Positions 30,720 to 37,318 of a stretch of 50,066 nt of DNA are shown piece by piece. The position numbers were made by a program, and so were the translations under genes. The DNA is taken from the NCBI RefSeq assembly GCF_004570325.1, contig NZ_SPQO01000034.1, positions 1-50,066 on the forward strand, given 5' to 3'. This DNA is from Mycobacterium sp. PS03-16 (GTDB lineage Bacteria > Actinomycetota > Actinomycetes > Mycobacteriales > Mycobacteriaceae). The first letter of the stretch is position 1. Each line of letters opens with the position of its first letter. The notes under the pieces were generated by a model. That model was not told the DNA's origin and did no database searches. It saw nothing but the letters and a program-made list of their open reading frames with translations.

Positions 30720-31199
30720 TCAGCGGCCCAGCGCGGACAGCACCCGGTCGGGGTGGCGGGTGCTGATCAACCAGTACGGCGTCGGGTCGTCCGGATCGTC
30801 GAGGACCAACAGGACCATCGGGCCCACCCACGCCTTGTGCACCACATAGGCGGCCGGGTCGAGCTGTCGGCCCAGCGCCGCCGACTTCGCCGACTTCGGC
30901 ACCTCCGCCGAGCGGGACACCACGCCGACGGGCAGATGCGCCGCGCCGACCCACAATTCGGGTTCTGCGCCGGCATCGCCGACCACCCGGACCTCCGCCC
31001 GGCCGAACCAGACCAGCGTCACCGCGGCCACCGGCAGGAGCACGGCGAACGGCGCCCAGTCCGGCAGTCCCTCGATGCCCATGTTGACCTCGTAGGCGAT
31101 GAGGGCGGCCAGCCCGAGGCCGGGCAGCCACCACCACCACGGCACCGAGAGCCGTTCGCGGTAGCGCACCGTTTGGGTGGTTGCGCGCGTGTCGGACAC
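30720..31199 (-). CDS. DUF3093 membrane protein (Rv2698-like)
   Basis: This 159-residue protein has two membrane helices (about 22-39 and 47-65, VPWWWWLPGLGLAALIAY and FAVLLPVAAVTLVWFG) followed by a soluble PH-like domain (AEVRVVGDAGAEPELWVGAAHLPVGVV...). GTG 31199 is preferred over the longer start at 31232 because a TACTCT hexamer stands 7 bases before it, and the resulting length matches the M. tuberculosis protein. The longer frame would overlap dut. Function is unknown. It shares an overlapping divergent promoter with dut. Confidence 0.83.
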   Translation of the reverse strand: MSDTRATTQTVRYRERLSVPWWWWLPGLGLAALIAYEVNMGIEGLPDWAPFAVLLPVAAVTLVWFGRAEVRVVGDAGAEPELWVGAAHLPVGVVSRSAEVPKSAKSAALGRQLDPAAYVVHKAWVGPMVLLVLDDPDDPTPYWLISTRHPDRVLSALGR

Positions 31200-31206
31200 G
31201 CGCCTC

Positions 31207-31216
31207 AGAGTAATCT
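31207..31216. promoter_or_regulatory. Bidirectional promoter with interlocked -10 elements (DUF3093 and dut)
   Basis: The ten bases AGAGTAATCT encode TACTCT toward DUF3093 (minus, 31212-31207, 7 bases from GTG 31199) and TAATCT toward dut (plus, 31211-31216, 8 bases from GTG 31225). The two hexamers share the central TA. Both transcripts would be leaderless. Confidence 0.65.
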
Positions 31217-31224
31217 CATGCGTC

Positions 31225-31689
31225 GTGTCCACCTCTGTGGCGGTCGTGCGTCTGGACCGCGAACTCCCGATGCCCTCCCGGGCCCACGACGGTGACGCCG
31301 GCGTCGACCTCTACAGCGCCTGCGACGTCGAACTGGCTCCTGGGCAGCGGGAGCTGGTGCCGACCGGGGTCGCGGTCGCGATCCCGCACGGCATGGTGGG
31401 CCTGGTTCATCCGCGGTCGGGACTGGCTGCGCGCGTGGGGCTTTCAATCGTCAACAGCCCTGGGACGATCGATGCGGGGTACCGCGGTGAGATCAAGGTC
31501 TCACTGGTCAACCTCGATCCGCGCACGCCTATCGTCATCCACCGCGGGGACCGCATCGCCCAGCTGCTGGTGCAGCGGGTGGAACTTCCCGAGCTGGTCG
31601 AGGTGACGTCGTTCGACGAAGCCGGGCTGGCTGACACCACCCGTGGCGATGGCGGCCACGGATCCTCCGGCGGACATGCGAGTTTGTGA
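31225..31689 (+). CDS. dut: dUTP pyrophosphatase
   Basis: Dut hydrolyses dUTP to dUMP and PPi, keeping uracil out of DNA and supplying dTMP synthesis. The 154-residue trimeric enzyme has all five motifs: AHDGDAGVDLYS, PRSGLA, GTIDAGYRGEI (with the catalytic Asp), GDRIAQLLV and the C-terminal P-loop-like RGDGGHGSSGGH. The AGLADTTRGDG tail is close to that of M. tuberculosis. GTG 31225 is consistent with length 154 and a leaderless promoter. DUF3710 begins at the last base of its stop (TGATG). Confidence 0.97.
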   Translation: MSTSVAVVRLDRELPMPSRAHDGDAGVDLYSACDVELAPGQRELVPTGVAVAIPHGMVGLVHPRSGLAARVGLSIVNSPGTIDAGYRGEIKVSLVNLDPRTPIVIHRGDRIAQLLVQRVELPELVEVTSFDEAGLADTTRGDGGHGSSGGHASL

Positions 31690-32465
31690 TGGCATTCGGA
31701 AAACGTAAGAGCAACGACACGGCCGTCGAACCGGCCACCGAGCCGGCCGCCCGGCCGGATACCGCGCCGGCCACGGCGCGCAGCGAGGACGAGGACTTCG
31801 ACGGGCCCTTCGACATCGAGGACTTCGACGATCCCGCGGTGGCCGCCGAGGGTCGGCTCGACCTGGGGTCGGTGCTGATCCCGATGCCCACGGCCGGGCA
31901 GGTACAGGTCGAGCTGAACGAGGCCGGGGTGCCCAGCGCGGTCTGGGTGGTCACCCCCAACGGCCGCTTCACGGTCGCGGCCTATGCGGCGCCCAAGTCC
32001 GCCGGGCTGTGGCGCGAAGTGGCGGGCGAGCTGGCCGACTCACTGCGCAAGGACGGCGCCTCGGTGAGCATCCAGGACGGCCCGTGGGGTCGCGAAGTGG
32101 TCGGCACGGCGTCGGGCATGGTGCGGTTCATCGGCGTCGACGGCTACCGGTGGATGATCCGCTGCGTGGTCAACGGCGTCGCCGAGAAGATGGATGCGCT
32201 CACCGCCGAAGCGCGACTCGCCCTGCTCGACACGGTCGTTCGGCGCGGGGACACGCCGATGCCGGTGCGCACCCCGCTGCCGGTGCAGCTGCCCGAACCG
32301 ATGGCCGCCCAGCTGCGCGCCGCGGCGGCCGCCCAGCAGCAGGGCGCGCCGCAGCAACAGCCGCAACAGGAACAGCCCCAGCAGCAACAGGCGCCGCAGC
32401 CGGCGGCCCGCCGCAGCGCCCAGGGTTCGGCGATGCAGCAGCTGCGCACCATCACCGGCGGTTAG
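31689..32465 (+). CDS. DUF3710 family protein (Rv2696c-like)
   Basis: This 258-residue protein has an acidic N-terminus (DEDFDGPFDIEDFDD), a conserved core (RLDLGSVLIPMP, VWVVTPNGRFTVAAYAAPKSAGLWREVAGELADSLR, VRFIGVDGYRWMIRCVVNGVAEK) and a Gln/Pro-rich low-complexity tail (about 215-243). DUF3710 is actinobacterial and of unknown function. Its ATG overlaps the dut stop by one base, so expression is linked to dut. Its stop overlaps the convergent hydrolase by 4 bases. Confidence 0.87.
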   Translation: MAFGKRKSNDTAVEPATEPAARPDTAPATARSEDEDFDGPFDIEDFDDPAVAAEGRLDLGSVLIPMPTAGQVQVELNEAGVPSAVWVVTPNGRFTVAAYAAPKSAGLWREVAGELADSLRKDGASVSIQDGPWGREVVGTASGMVRFIGVDGYRWMIRCVVNGVAEKMDALTAEARLALLDTVVRRGDTPMPVRTPLPVQLPEPMAAQLRAAAAAQQQGAPQQQPQQEQPQQQQAPQPAARRSAQGSAMQQLRTITGG

Positions 32466-33172
32466 GGCCGGGCGCCGGCCTCGGTCAGGGCCGCCAGGCA
32501 CGCCGCCCCCAGCACCGCGGGGTCGGCGCCCATGGCGTCGAGAGTGAACGTGCGCAGCGCCGCCCGCGGGGCGGCCGACACCCACTCCATCGCGACCTCC
32601 ACCGGGTGCACCGCGTCGTCGGTGGCCGCGGCGACGCCCAGGGGCGCGCTCAACGCCTCGAGTTCGGCGCAGGTCGGCGCGGTGTATTGGGCGGCCTCGT
32701 CCATCGCGTCGGGCAGCGCAGGCCACTGGCCCACCCACGACCGGGTCAGCTCCTCGGCCAGCCAACGCGGGCTCGACGACCGCATCTGGGCGGTCGCCGC
32801 GGCCAGCCCGTCGCGGCGCAGCAGCTGTGCGGAGTGCCGGGCGGCCATCGCCGCGGGCGCCGTCACCGGTGAGCCGGTCCACGCCGGCAGCGCCGCCAGC
32901 ACCGCCACCACCCGCCGCGGATGCGCCAGCGCCCAACCGACCGCCACCGCCGCGCCGATCGACACACCGCCGACGGCGATCGGCCCCGACGCCGCGGCCT
33001 CGTCGAGCGCGTCGCGGTATCCCGCCACCAGCCGCTGCGGCTGCGGCGGCGGGGTGATGACCGCGGCCCCGGCCGCGTGCAGGGCCGGTGCGAACGCCCG
33101 GTAGACGAAGTCGTCGTCGGAGCCCGTACCGGGCAGCAGCACCGTGGTCACATCACGCAGATCCACCGTCAT
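32462..33172 (-). CDS. Alpha/beta-hydrolase-like protein (Rv2695-like)
   Basis: This 236-residue protein has an alpha/beta-hydrolase layout: TVLLPGTGSDDDFVYRAFAPAL (strand and oxyanion loop), VGGVSIGAAVAVGWALAHP (nucleophile elbow, GxSxG), and a late THPVEV-like acid region (DDAVHPVEVAMEW). A clear catalytic His at the very end is not obvious, so activity is uncertain. ATG 33172 is used; GTG 33175 is an alternative. It ends inside the stop of DUF3710. Confidence 0.75.
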   Translation of the reverse strand: MTVDLRDVTTVLLPGTGSDDDFVYRAFAPALHAAGAAVITPPPQPQRLVAGYRDALDEAAASGPIAVGGVSIGAAVAVGWALAHPRRVVAVLAALPAWTGSPVTAPAAMAARHSAQLLRRDGLAAATAQMRSSSPRWLAEELTRSWVGQWPALPDAMDEAAQYTAPTCAELEALSAPLGVAAATDDAVHPVEVAMEWVSAAPRAALRTFTLDAMGADPAVLGAACLAALTEAGARP

Positions 33173-33267
33173 CACTCGATCATCCCGGCACGTCGATCGA
33201 ACCGTTTCGGTCCGGGACGATTAAGACGGTGCGGCACGGTGAACCCCGCGTGGCATAAGGGAACCAA

Positions 33268-33314
33268 CAGGTCTACCGTGGCGTTGGATCAAGCGCAGGT
33301 CCACGGTGGACCTG
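33268..33314. promoter_or_regulatory. Tandem palindromic elements before the OB-fold gene
   Basis: CAGGTCCAC-G-GTGGACCTG (33296-33314) is a perfect 9-base inverted repeat. A degenerate copy, CAGGTCTAC-C-GTGGCGTTG, starts 28 bases earlier at 33268. The pair ends 18 bases before ATG 33333. It could be a double operator, or an RNA hairpin just before the AGGAGAGG ribosome site. Confidence 0.5.
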
Positions 33315-33332
33315 TAGGAGTCAGGAGAGGCC

Positions 33333-33704
33333 ATGGCCACGGCCGAGGGGTATCTGCGCCGGCTCACCCGGCGTCTGACGGATGACCCGGAACAGCAGGA
33401 CGTCGAGCAGCTCAGCGACGAAGCCGCCAGCACCGGCGCGCAGAGGGCGATCGACTGCCGGCGCGGCCAGGAAGTCACCATGGTGGGCACCCTGCGCAGC
33501 GTCGAGACCAATTCGAAGAACTGCGCCGGCGGTGTGCGCGCCGAACTGTTCGACGGCACCGACTCGGTCATGCTGGTGTGGCTGGGCCAGCGCCGCATCG
33601 CCGGCATCGAGTCCGGGCGCACTCTGCGGGTGCACGGCCGGGTCGGCAAGCTGGAGAACGGCACCAAGGCGATCTACAACCCGCATTACGAAATCCAGAA
33701 GTGA
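33333..33704 (+). CDS. OB-fold nucleic-acid-binding domain protein (Rv2694c-like)
   Basis: This 123-residue protein has GQEVTMVGTLRSVETNSKNCAGGVRAELFDGTDSVMLVWLGQRRIAGIESGRTLRVHGRVG, a tRNA-anticodon-type OB fold like that found in RecG or LysS. It lacks other domains. It probably binds single-stranded nucleic acid or a small ligand. AGGAGAGG precedes ATG 33333. Its TGA overlaps the GTG of the DUF3159 gene, so the two are co-translated. A tandem palindrome controls or structures the 5' region. Confidence 0.88.
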   Translation: MATAEGYLRRLTRRLTDDPEQQDVEQLSDEAASTGAQRAIDCRRGQEVTMVGTLRSVETNSKNCAGGVRAELFDGTDSVMLVWLGQRRIAGIESGRTLRVHGRVGKLENGTKAIYNPHYEIQK

Positions 33705-34384
33705 GTGAGCCCACCGCCGAACCCGACCGCAAGCCCAGTGGCGCCCAGGCGATCCTCGACCAGATGGGCGGCGTCAGCGGCCTGATCTACTCGTCGCTGC
33801 CGGTGGTCGTGTTCGTCCCCGTGTCCTCGGTGGCCGGACTGCTGCCCGCGATCGGCGCGGCCCTCGGCGTCGCCGTGCTGATCCTCGTGTGGCGGCTGCT
33901 CCGCAAAGAGTCCACCCAGCCGGCCATCTCCGGCTTCATCGGCGTCGGGATCAGCGCGTTGATCGCCTACCTGGTCGGCGAGTCCAAAGGCTATTTCCTC
34001 CTCGGCATCTGGATGTCGCTGTTCTGGGCCAGCGTGTTCGCCCTGTCGGTGCTGATCCGCCGTCCGGCCGTCGGCTACATCTGGGGCTGGATCAACGGGC
34101 ACGGCACCGCGTGGCGCGACGTCCCCGCCGCGGTGCGGGCCTTCGACCTCGCGACCGCGACGTGGGTGGCGGTGTTCGCCGCCCGCTTCGTGGTGCAGAA
34201 CCACCTGTACGACGCCGACCAGACCGGCTGGCTGGGCGTCGCCCGGATCGCCATGGGCTGGCCGCTCACCGCGGTCGCCGCCGTCGTCACCTACTTCGCG
34301 ATCCGCGCCGCCCAGCGCGCCCTGCACCGCCGCGACGACGACGCAGCGCCGCAGCAGTCGACCGCCGACACCCGCGCGGACTGA
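33701..34384 (+). CDS. DUF3159 integral membrane protein (Rv2693c-like)
   Basis: This 227-residue protein has about five or six membrane segments and a short charged tail. Landmarks are GAQAILDQMGGVSGLIYSSLPVVVFV, FIGVGISALIAYLVGESKGYFLLGIW and AFDLATATWVAVFAARFVVQNHLYD. This matches the DUF3159 family. Function is unknown. GTG 33701 overlaps the stop of the OB-fold gene (GTGA), which fixes the start; the longer frame is a shadow. The MFS gene follows after 15 bases. Confidence 0.87.
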   Translation: MSEPTAEPDRKPSGAQAILDQMGGVSGLIYSSLPVVVFVPVSSVAGLLPAIGAALGVAVLILVWRLLRKESTQPAISGFIGVGISALIAYLVGESKGYFLLGIWMSLFWASVFALSVLIRRPAVGYIWGWINGHGTAWRDVPAAVRAFDLATATWVAVFAARFVVQNHLYDADQTGWLGVARIAMGWPLTAVAAVVTYFAIRAAQRALHRRDDDAAPQQSTADTRAD

Positions 34385-34399
34385 CGCGGTCCGCCGGCG

Positions 34400-35857
34400 G
34401 TGACCACGTCGCCCGTCGACCCGCAGCGCGCCGACCGCCGGCTGGTGGCGGTCGCCGTCCTCGCGTCGTTCGTGGCCTTCCTCGACGGTTCGGTGGTGAA
34501 CCTCGCGCTGCCCGCGATCAGCGCCGACTTCGGCGGCGGCCTGGCCCTGCAGCAGTGGGTGGTCGACGGCTACCTGCTCACCCTCGGCGCGCTCATCCTG
34601 GTCGCGGGGGCGGTGTCGGATCAGTTCGGCCGGCTCGCGGTGCTGCGCGTCGGGCTGCTGGCCTTCGGGACCGCCTCGGTGCTGTGCGCGGTCGCGACCG
34701 ACGGCTGGGTGCTGGTCGCGGCGCGCTGCCTGCAGGGCGTCGGCGCGGCGTTCCTGGTGCCGAGCTCGCTGGCGATGATCAACGCGCGGTTCACCGGGGC
34801 CCGTCAGGCCCAGGCCATCGGCACCTGGACCGCGTGGACCGGGACCGCGTTCGTGGTCGGGCCGCTGCTCGGTGGTCTGCTCGTCGACGCCGTGCACTGG
34901 CGCGCGATCTTCGCGGTCAACGTCATCCCACTGGCGGTCACGCTGTACCTGACCCGCGCGCTGCCCGCTGACCCGGTGCGCCGCGGCGGCCGCATCGACG
35001 TCATCGGCGCCGTGCTGGGCGCGGCCGGGCTGACCGGAACGGTATTCGCGTTGATCGAACAGCAGCGTCTCGGGCCGGCCCACCCGGCCGTGTTCGGCGG
35101 CCTCCTCGCCGGGGTGGCGTGCCTGGTGGCGTTCCCGTTCTGGGAACGGCGCAGCGCGCATCCGATGATGCCGCTGCACATCTTCGCCGCGCGCAACTTC
35201 GCGGTCGGCAACTTGGCGACGGTGTTCCTCTACGCCGCGGTGTCGCTGGGCCCGCTGCTGGTGGCCTTGTTCCTGCAGGAGACGGTCGGGATGTCCGCCA
35301 CCGCCGCCGGGTTGGCCACGCTGCCGATCCCGGTGCTGTCCTTCCTGCTGGCCCGCCGCTTCGGCACGCTGGCCGGCCGCCACGGCCCGCGGCTGTTCAT
35401 GGCGGTCGGGCCGCTGCTCGGCGCGGCGGGGTTCGCGTGGATGGCGACCGCGGGCGACCCGTTCGACTTCTGGACCCAGCTGTTGCCCGGCCTGGTGGTC
35501 TTCGGCCTCGGCCTGACCGTCACCGTGTCGCCGCTGACCGCGGCGGTGCTGGCCGCGGTGCCGCCCGCCGCCAGCGGCATCGGGTCGGCGGTGAACAACG
35601 CGGTATCGCGCATCGCCGGCCTGATCGCGATCGCGCTGACCGGTGTGATCGTCGGAACCGGTTACAATGCAATGGATTTCGAAGGCTTCCGGCGCGGCGC
35701 CCTGGTGGTCGCCGGGCTGCTGGTGGTGGCCGGCGCGGTGTCGGCGATCGGGATCCGCAACACCGTCGCGGCCTACGACCAGACTCCCGTGCAGGCCGCC
35801 GCGCAGTGTCACGACCGGGCCGCGCCGCCGCCGAGCCATCCCGCGCGGCGGCGCTGA
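34400..35857 (+). CDS. MFS transporter, DHA2 (14-TMS drug/H+ antiporter) family
   Basis: This 485-residue polytopic protein has the DHA2 signatures: FLDGSVVNLALPAI in helix 1, QWVVDGYLLTLGALILVAGAVSDQFGR (motif A region), RCLQGVGAAFLVPSSLAMI and WTGTAFVVGPLLGGLL (motif C-like). It is likely a proton-driven exporter of drugs or metabolites. It is not at this locus in M. tuberculosis, so it is a probable insertion between DUF3159 and ceoC. It starts with GTG 34400 without a good ribosome site and follows DUF3159 closely. It is convergent with ceoC, and a stop-to-stop palindrome spans the junction. Confidence 0.88.
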   Translation: MTTSPVDPQRADRRLVAVAVLASFVAFLDGSVVNLALPAISADFGGGLALQQWVVDGYLLTLGALILVAGAVSDQFGRLAVLRVGLLAFGTASVLCAVATDGWVLVAARCLQGVGAAFLVPSSLAMINARFTGARQAQAIGTWTAWTGTAFVVGPLLGGLLVDAVHWRAIFAVNVIPLAVTLYLTRALPADPVRRGGRIDVIGAVLGAAGLTGTVFALIEQQRLGPAHPAVFGGLLAGVACLVAFPFWERRSAHPMMPLHIFAARNFAVGNLATVFLYAAVSLGPLLVALFLQETVGMSATAAGLATLPIPVLSFLLARRFGTLAGRHGPRLFMAVGPLLGAAGFAWMATAGDPFDFWTQLLPGLVVFGLGLTVTVSPLTAAVLAAVPPAASGIGSAVNNAVSRIAGLIAIALTGVIVGTGYNAMDFEGFRRGALVVAGLLVVAGAVSAIGIRNTVAAYDQTPVQAAAQCHDRAAPPPSHPARRR

Positions 35858-35860
35858 GGC

Positions 35861-36529
35861 TCAGCGCATCTTCGGCTTCAGCAGCAGGTCACTCAGCTCG
35901 TTCTCGACCTCCGCGGACGCCACGAACAGCAGTTCGTCGCCGCCCTCGAGCGGTTCGTCGCCCTCCGGCACGATCACCCGCGCGCCGCGCAGGATCGTCA
36001 CCAGCGAGGCGTCGCGGGGCAGTTCCAACCGCTTGACCGGCTTGCCGCCCCACGGGGTGTCGTCGGGCAGCGTGATCTCGACCAGGTTGGCCTGACCCTT
36101 GCGAAACTCCATGAGCCGCACCAGGTCTCCGACCGCCACGGCCTCCTCGACCAGCGAGGCCAGCATCCGGGGCGTGGACACCGCGACGTCGACGCCCCAG
36201 CTCTCGTCGAACAGCCACTCGTTACGCGGGTCGTTGACCCGTGCCACCACCCGCGGCACCGCGAACTCGGTCTTGGCCAGCAGGCTGACCACCACGTTGA
36301 CCTTGTCGTCGCCGGTGGCGGCGATGACCACGTCGAAGTCCTCCAGGTGAACCGATTCGAGCACCGACAATTCGCAGGCGTCGCCCAGCCGCCAGTGGGC
36401 GGCCGGGATCGCGTCGACGTCGACGTGGCCGGGATTGCGCTCCAGCAGCGTGACTTCGTGGTTGCTGTCGAGCAGTTCCCGCGCGATCGACCGGCCGACG
36501 GCCCCGGCCCCGGCAATGGCTACTTTCAC
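35861..36529 (-). CDS. ceoC: TrkA-type K+ uptake regulatory protein CeoC
   Basis: This 222-residue protein has one RCK N domain (VKVAIAGAGAVGRSIARELLDSNHEVTLLER, a Rossmann GxGxxG with an acidic strand end) and an RCK C (TrkA-C) domain (ANLVEITLPDDTPWGGKPVKRLELPRDASLVTILRG...). It binds NAD(H)/ATP and gates a Trk-type K+ channel subunit, which is not in the window. The start is GTG 36529. It lies 19 bases downstream of ceoB. The two half-length proteins together equal one E. coli TrkA. Confidence 0.92.
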   Translation of the reverse strand: MKVAIAGAGAVGRSIARELLDSNHEVTLLERNPGHVDVDAIPAAHWRLGDACELSVLESVHLEDFDVVIAATGDDKVNVVVSLLAKTEFAVPRVVARVNDPRNEWLFDESWGVDVAVSTPRMLASLVEEAVAVGDLVRLMEFRKGQANLVEITLPDDTPWGGKPVKRLELPRDASLVTILRGARVIVPEGDEPLEGGDELLFVASAEVENELSDLLLKPKMR

Positions 36530-36548
36530 CGGCGCGGCTCCCGTCCCG

Positions 36549-37220
36549 TCATGCGCCCTCGTCCTCACCGGGCGGCAGTGCGCTGATCGCCATGGCCTCG
36601 GCGATGTGACCGGCCACCGCGGCGATGTACACCTGGTCGCCGGCCTGGATGACCGTCTTGGTCTCGGGCAGCAGGCCGCTGCCGAAGCGGATCAAAAACG
36701 CCACCCGGCCGCCGGTGGCCGCCTCGAGCTGGGTCACCGGCCGCCCGACCCAGTCCTCGTGCAGCGGCAGTTCGGCGACCCCGACGTTGCCCGACGGGTC
36801 GCGCCACTTGGTGGTCTCGGTCTCGCGGGTCAGCACGTTGAGCAGCCGGTCGGTGGTCCACGGCACCGTCGCCACGGTGGGGATGCCCAGGCGCTCGTAG
36901 ACCGCGGCGCGTTTGGCGTCGTAGATGCGGGCCACCACCCGCTCCACGCCGAACGTCTCGCGGGCCACCCGCGCGGAGATGATGTTGGAGTTGTCGCCCG
37001 AGGACACTGCAGCGAAGGCGCCCGCCTCCTCGATGCCCGCCCGCAGCAGCACATCGCGGTCGAAGCCCATACCGAGCACCCGCTCGCCGGGGAAGTCGGG
37101 GGACAGCCGGTAGAACGCGGTGCTGTCACGGTCGATGACGGCGACATCGTGCCCGATCCGCGACAGGCTGTCCGACAGCGACGCGCCGACCCGGCCGCAT
37201 CCCATCACCACTACACGCAC
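36549..37220 (-). CDS. ceoB: TrkA-type K+ uptake regulatory protein CeoB
   Basis: This 223-residue protein has an RCK N domain (RVVVMGCGRVGASLSDSLSRIGHDVAVIDRD) and a TrkA-C domain (NVGVAELPLHEDWVGRPVTQLEAATGGRVAFLIRFG). The start is GTG 37220 with a GAAAGGAAA ribosome site. It is transcribed with ceoC and divergent from the APC/KimA-like permease, so the gap controls K+ gating proteins on one side and a candidate K+ importer on the other. Confidence 0.92.
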   Translation of the reverse strand: MRVVVMGCGRVGASLSDSLSRIGHDVAVIDRDSTAFYRLSPDFPGERVLGMGFDRDVLLRAGIEEAGAFAAVSSGDNSNIISARVARETFGVERVVARIYDAKRAAVYERLGIPTVATVPWTTDRLLNVLTRETETTKWRDPSGNVGVAELPLHEDWVGRPVTQLEAATGGRVAFLIRFGSGLLPETKTVIQAGDQVYIAAVAGHIAEAMAISALPPGEDEGA

Positions 37221-37304
37221 CTGCGGTTTCCTTTCGGCTGTGCCGTCGTCAAGCCAGTAGCGAATCTCCGCACACGGAACGCTACAGCCCTACCGGACTG
37301 GGCA

Positions 37305-37310
37305 TACCCT
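37305..37310 (+). promoter_or_regulatory. -10 element (TACCCT) for leaderless APC-permease mRNA
   Basis: TACCCT ends 8 bases before GTG 37319. There is no ribosome site before that GTG or the in-frame TTG at 37310, which favours GTG 37319 and a leaderless mRNA. Confidence 0.45.
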
Positions 37311-37318
37311 TGGACCTC

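Noticed and set aside
32323..32412. CAG/GCAGCAA repeats in DUF3710 as a DNA repeat element
   Set aside because: They encode the Gln/Pro-rich tail of the protein and show normal codon alternation, so low-complexity coding rather than a repeat locus.
33686..35839. A 717-codon minus-strand open frame
   Set aside because: Antisense to DUF3159 and the MFS exporter, with repetitive Arg/Gly/His composition and no recognisable domain.
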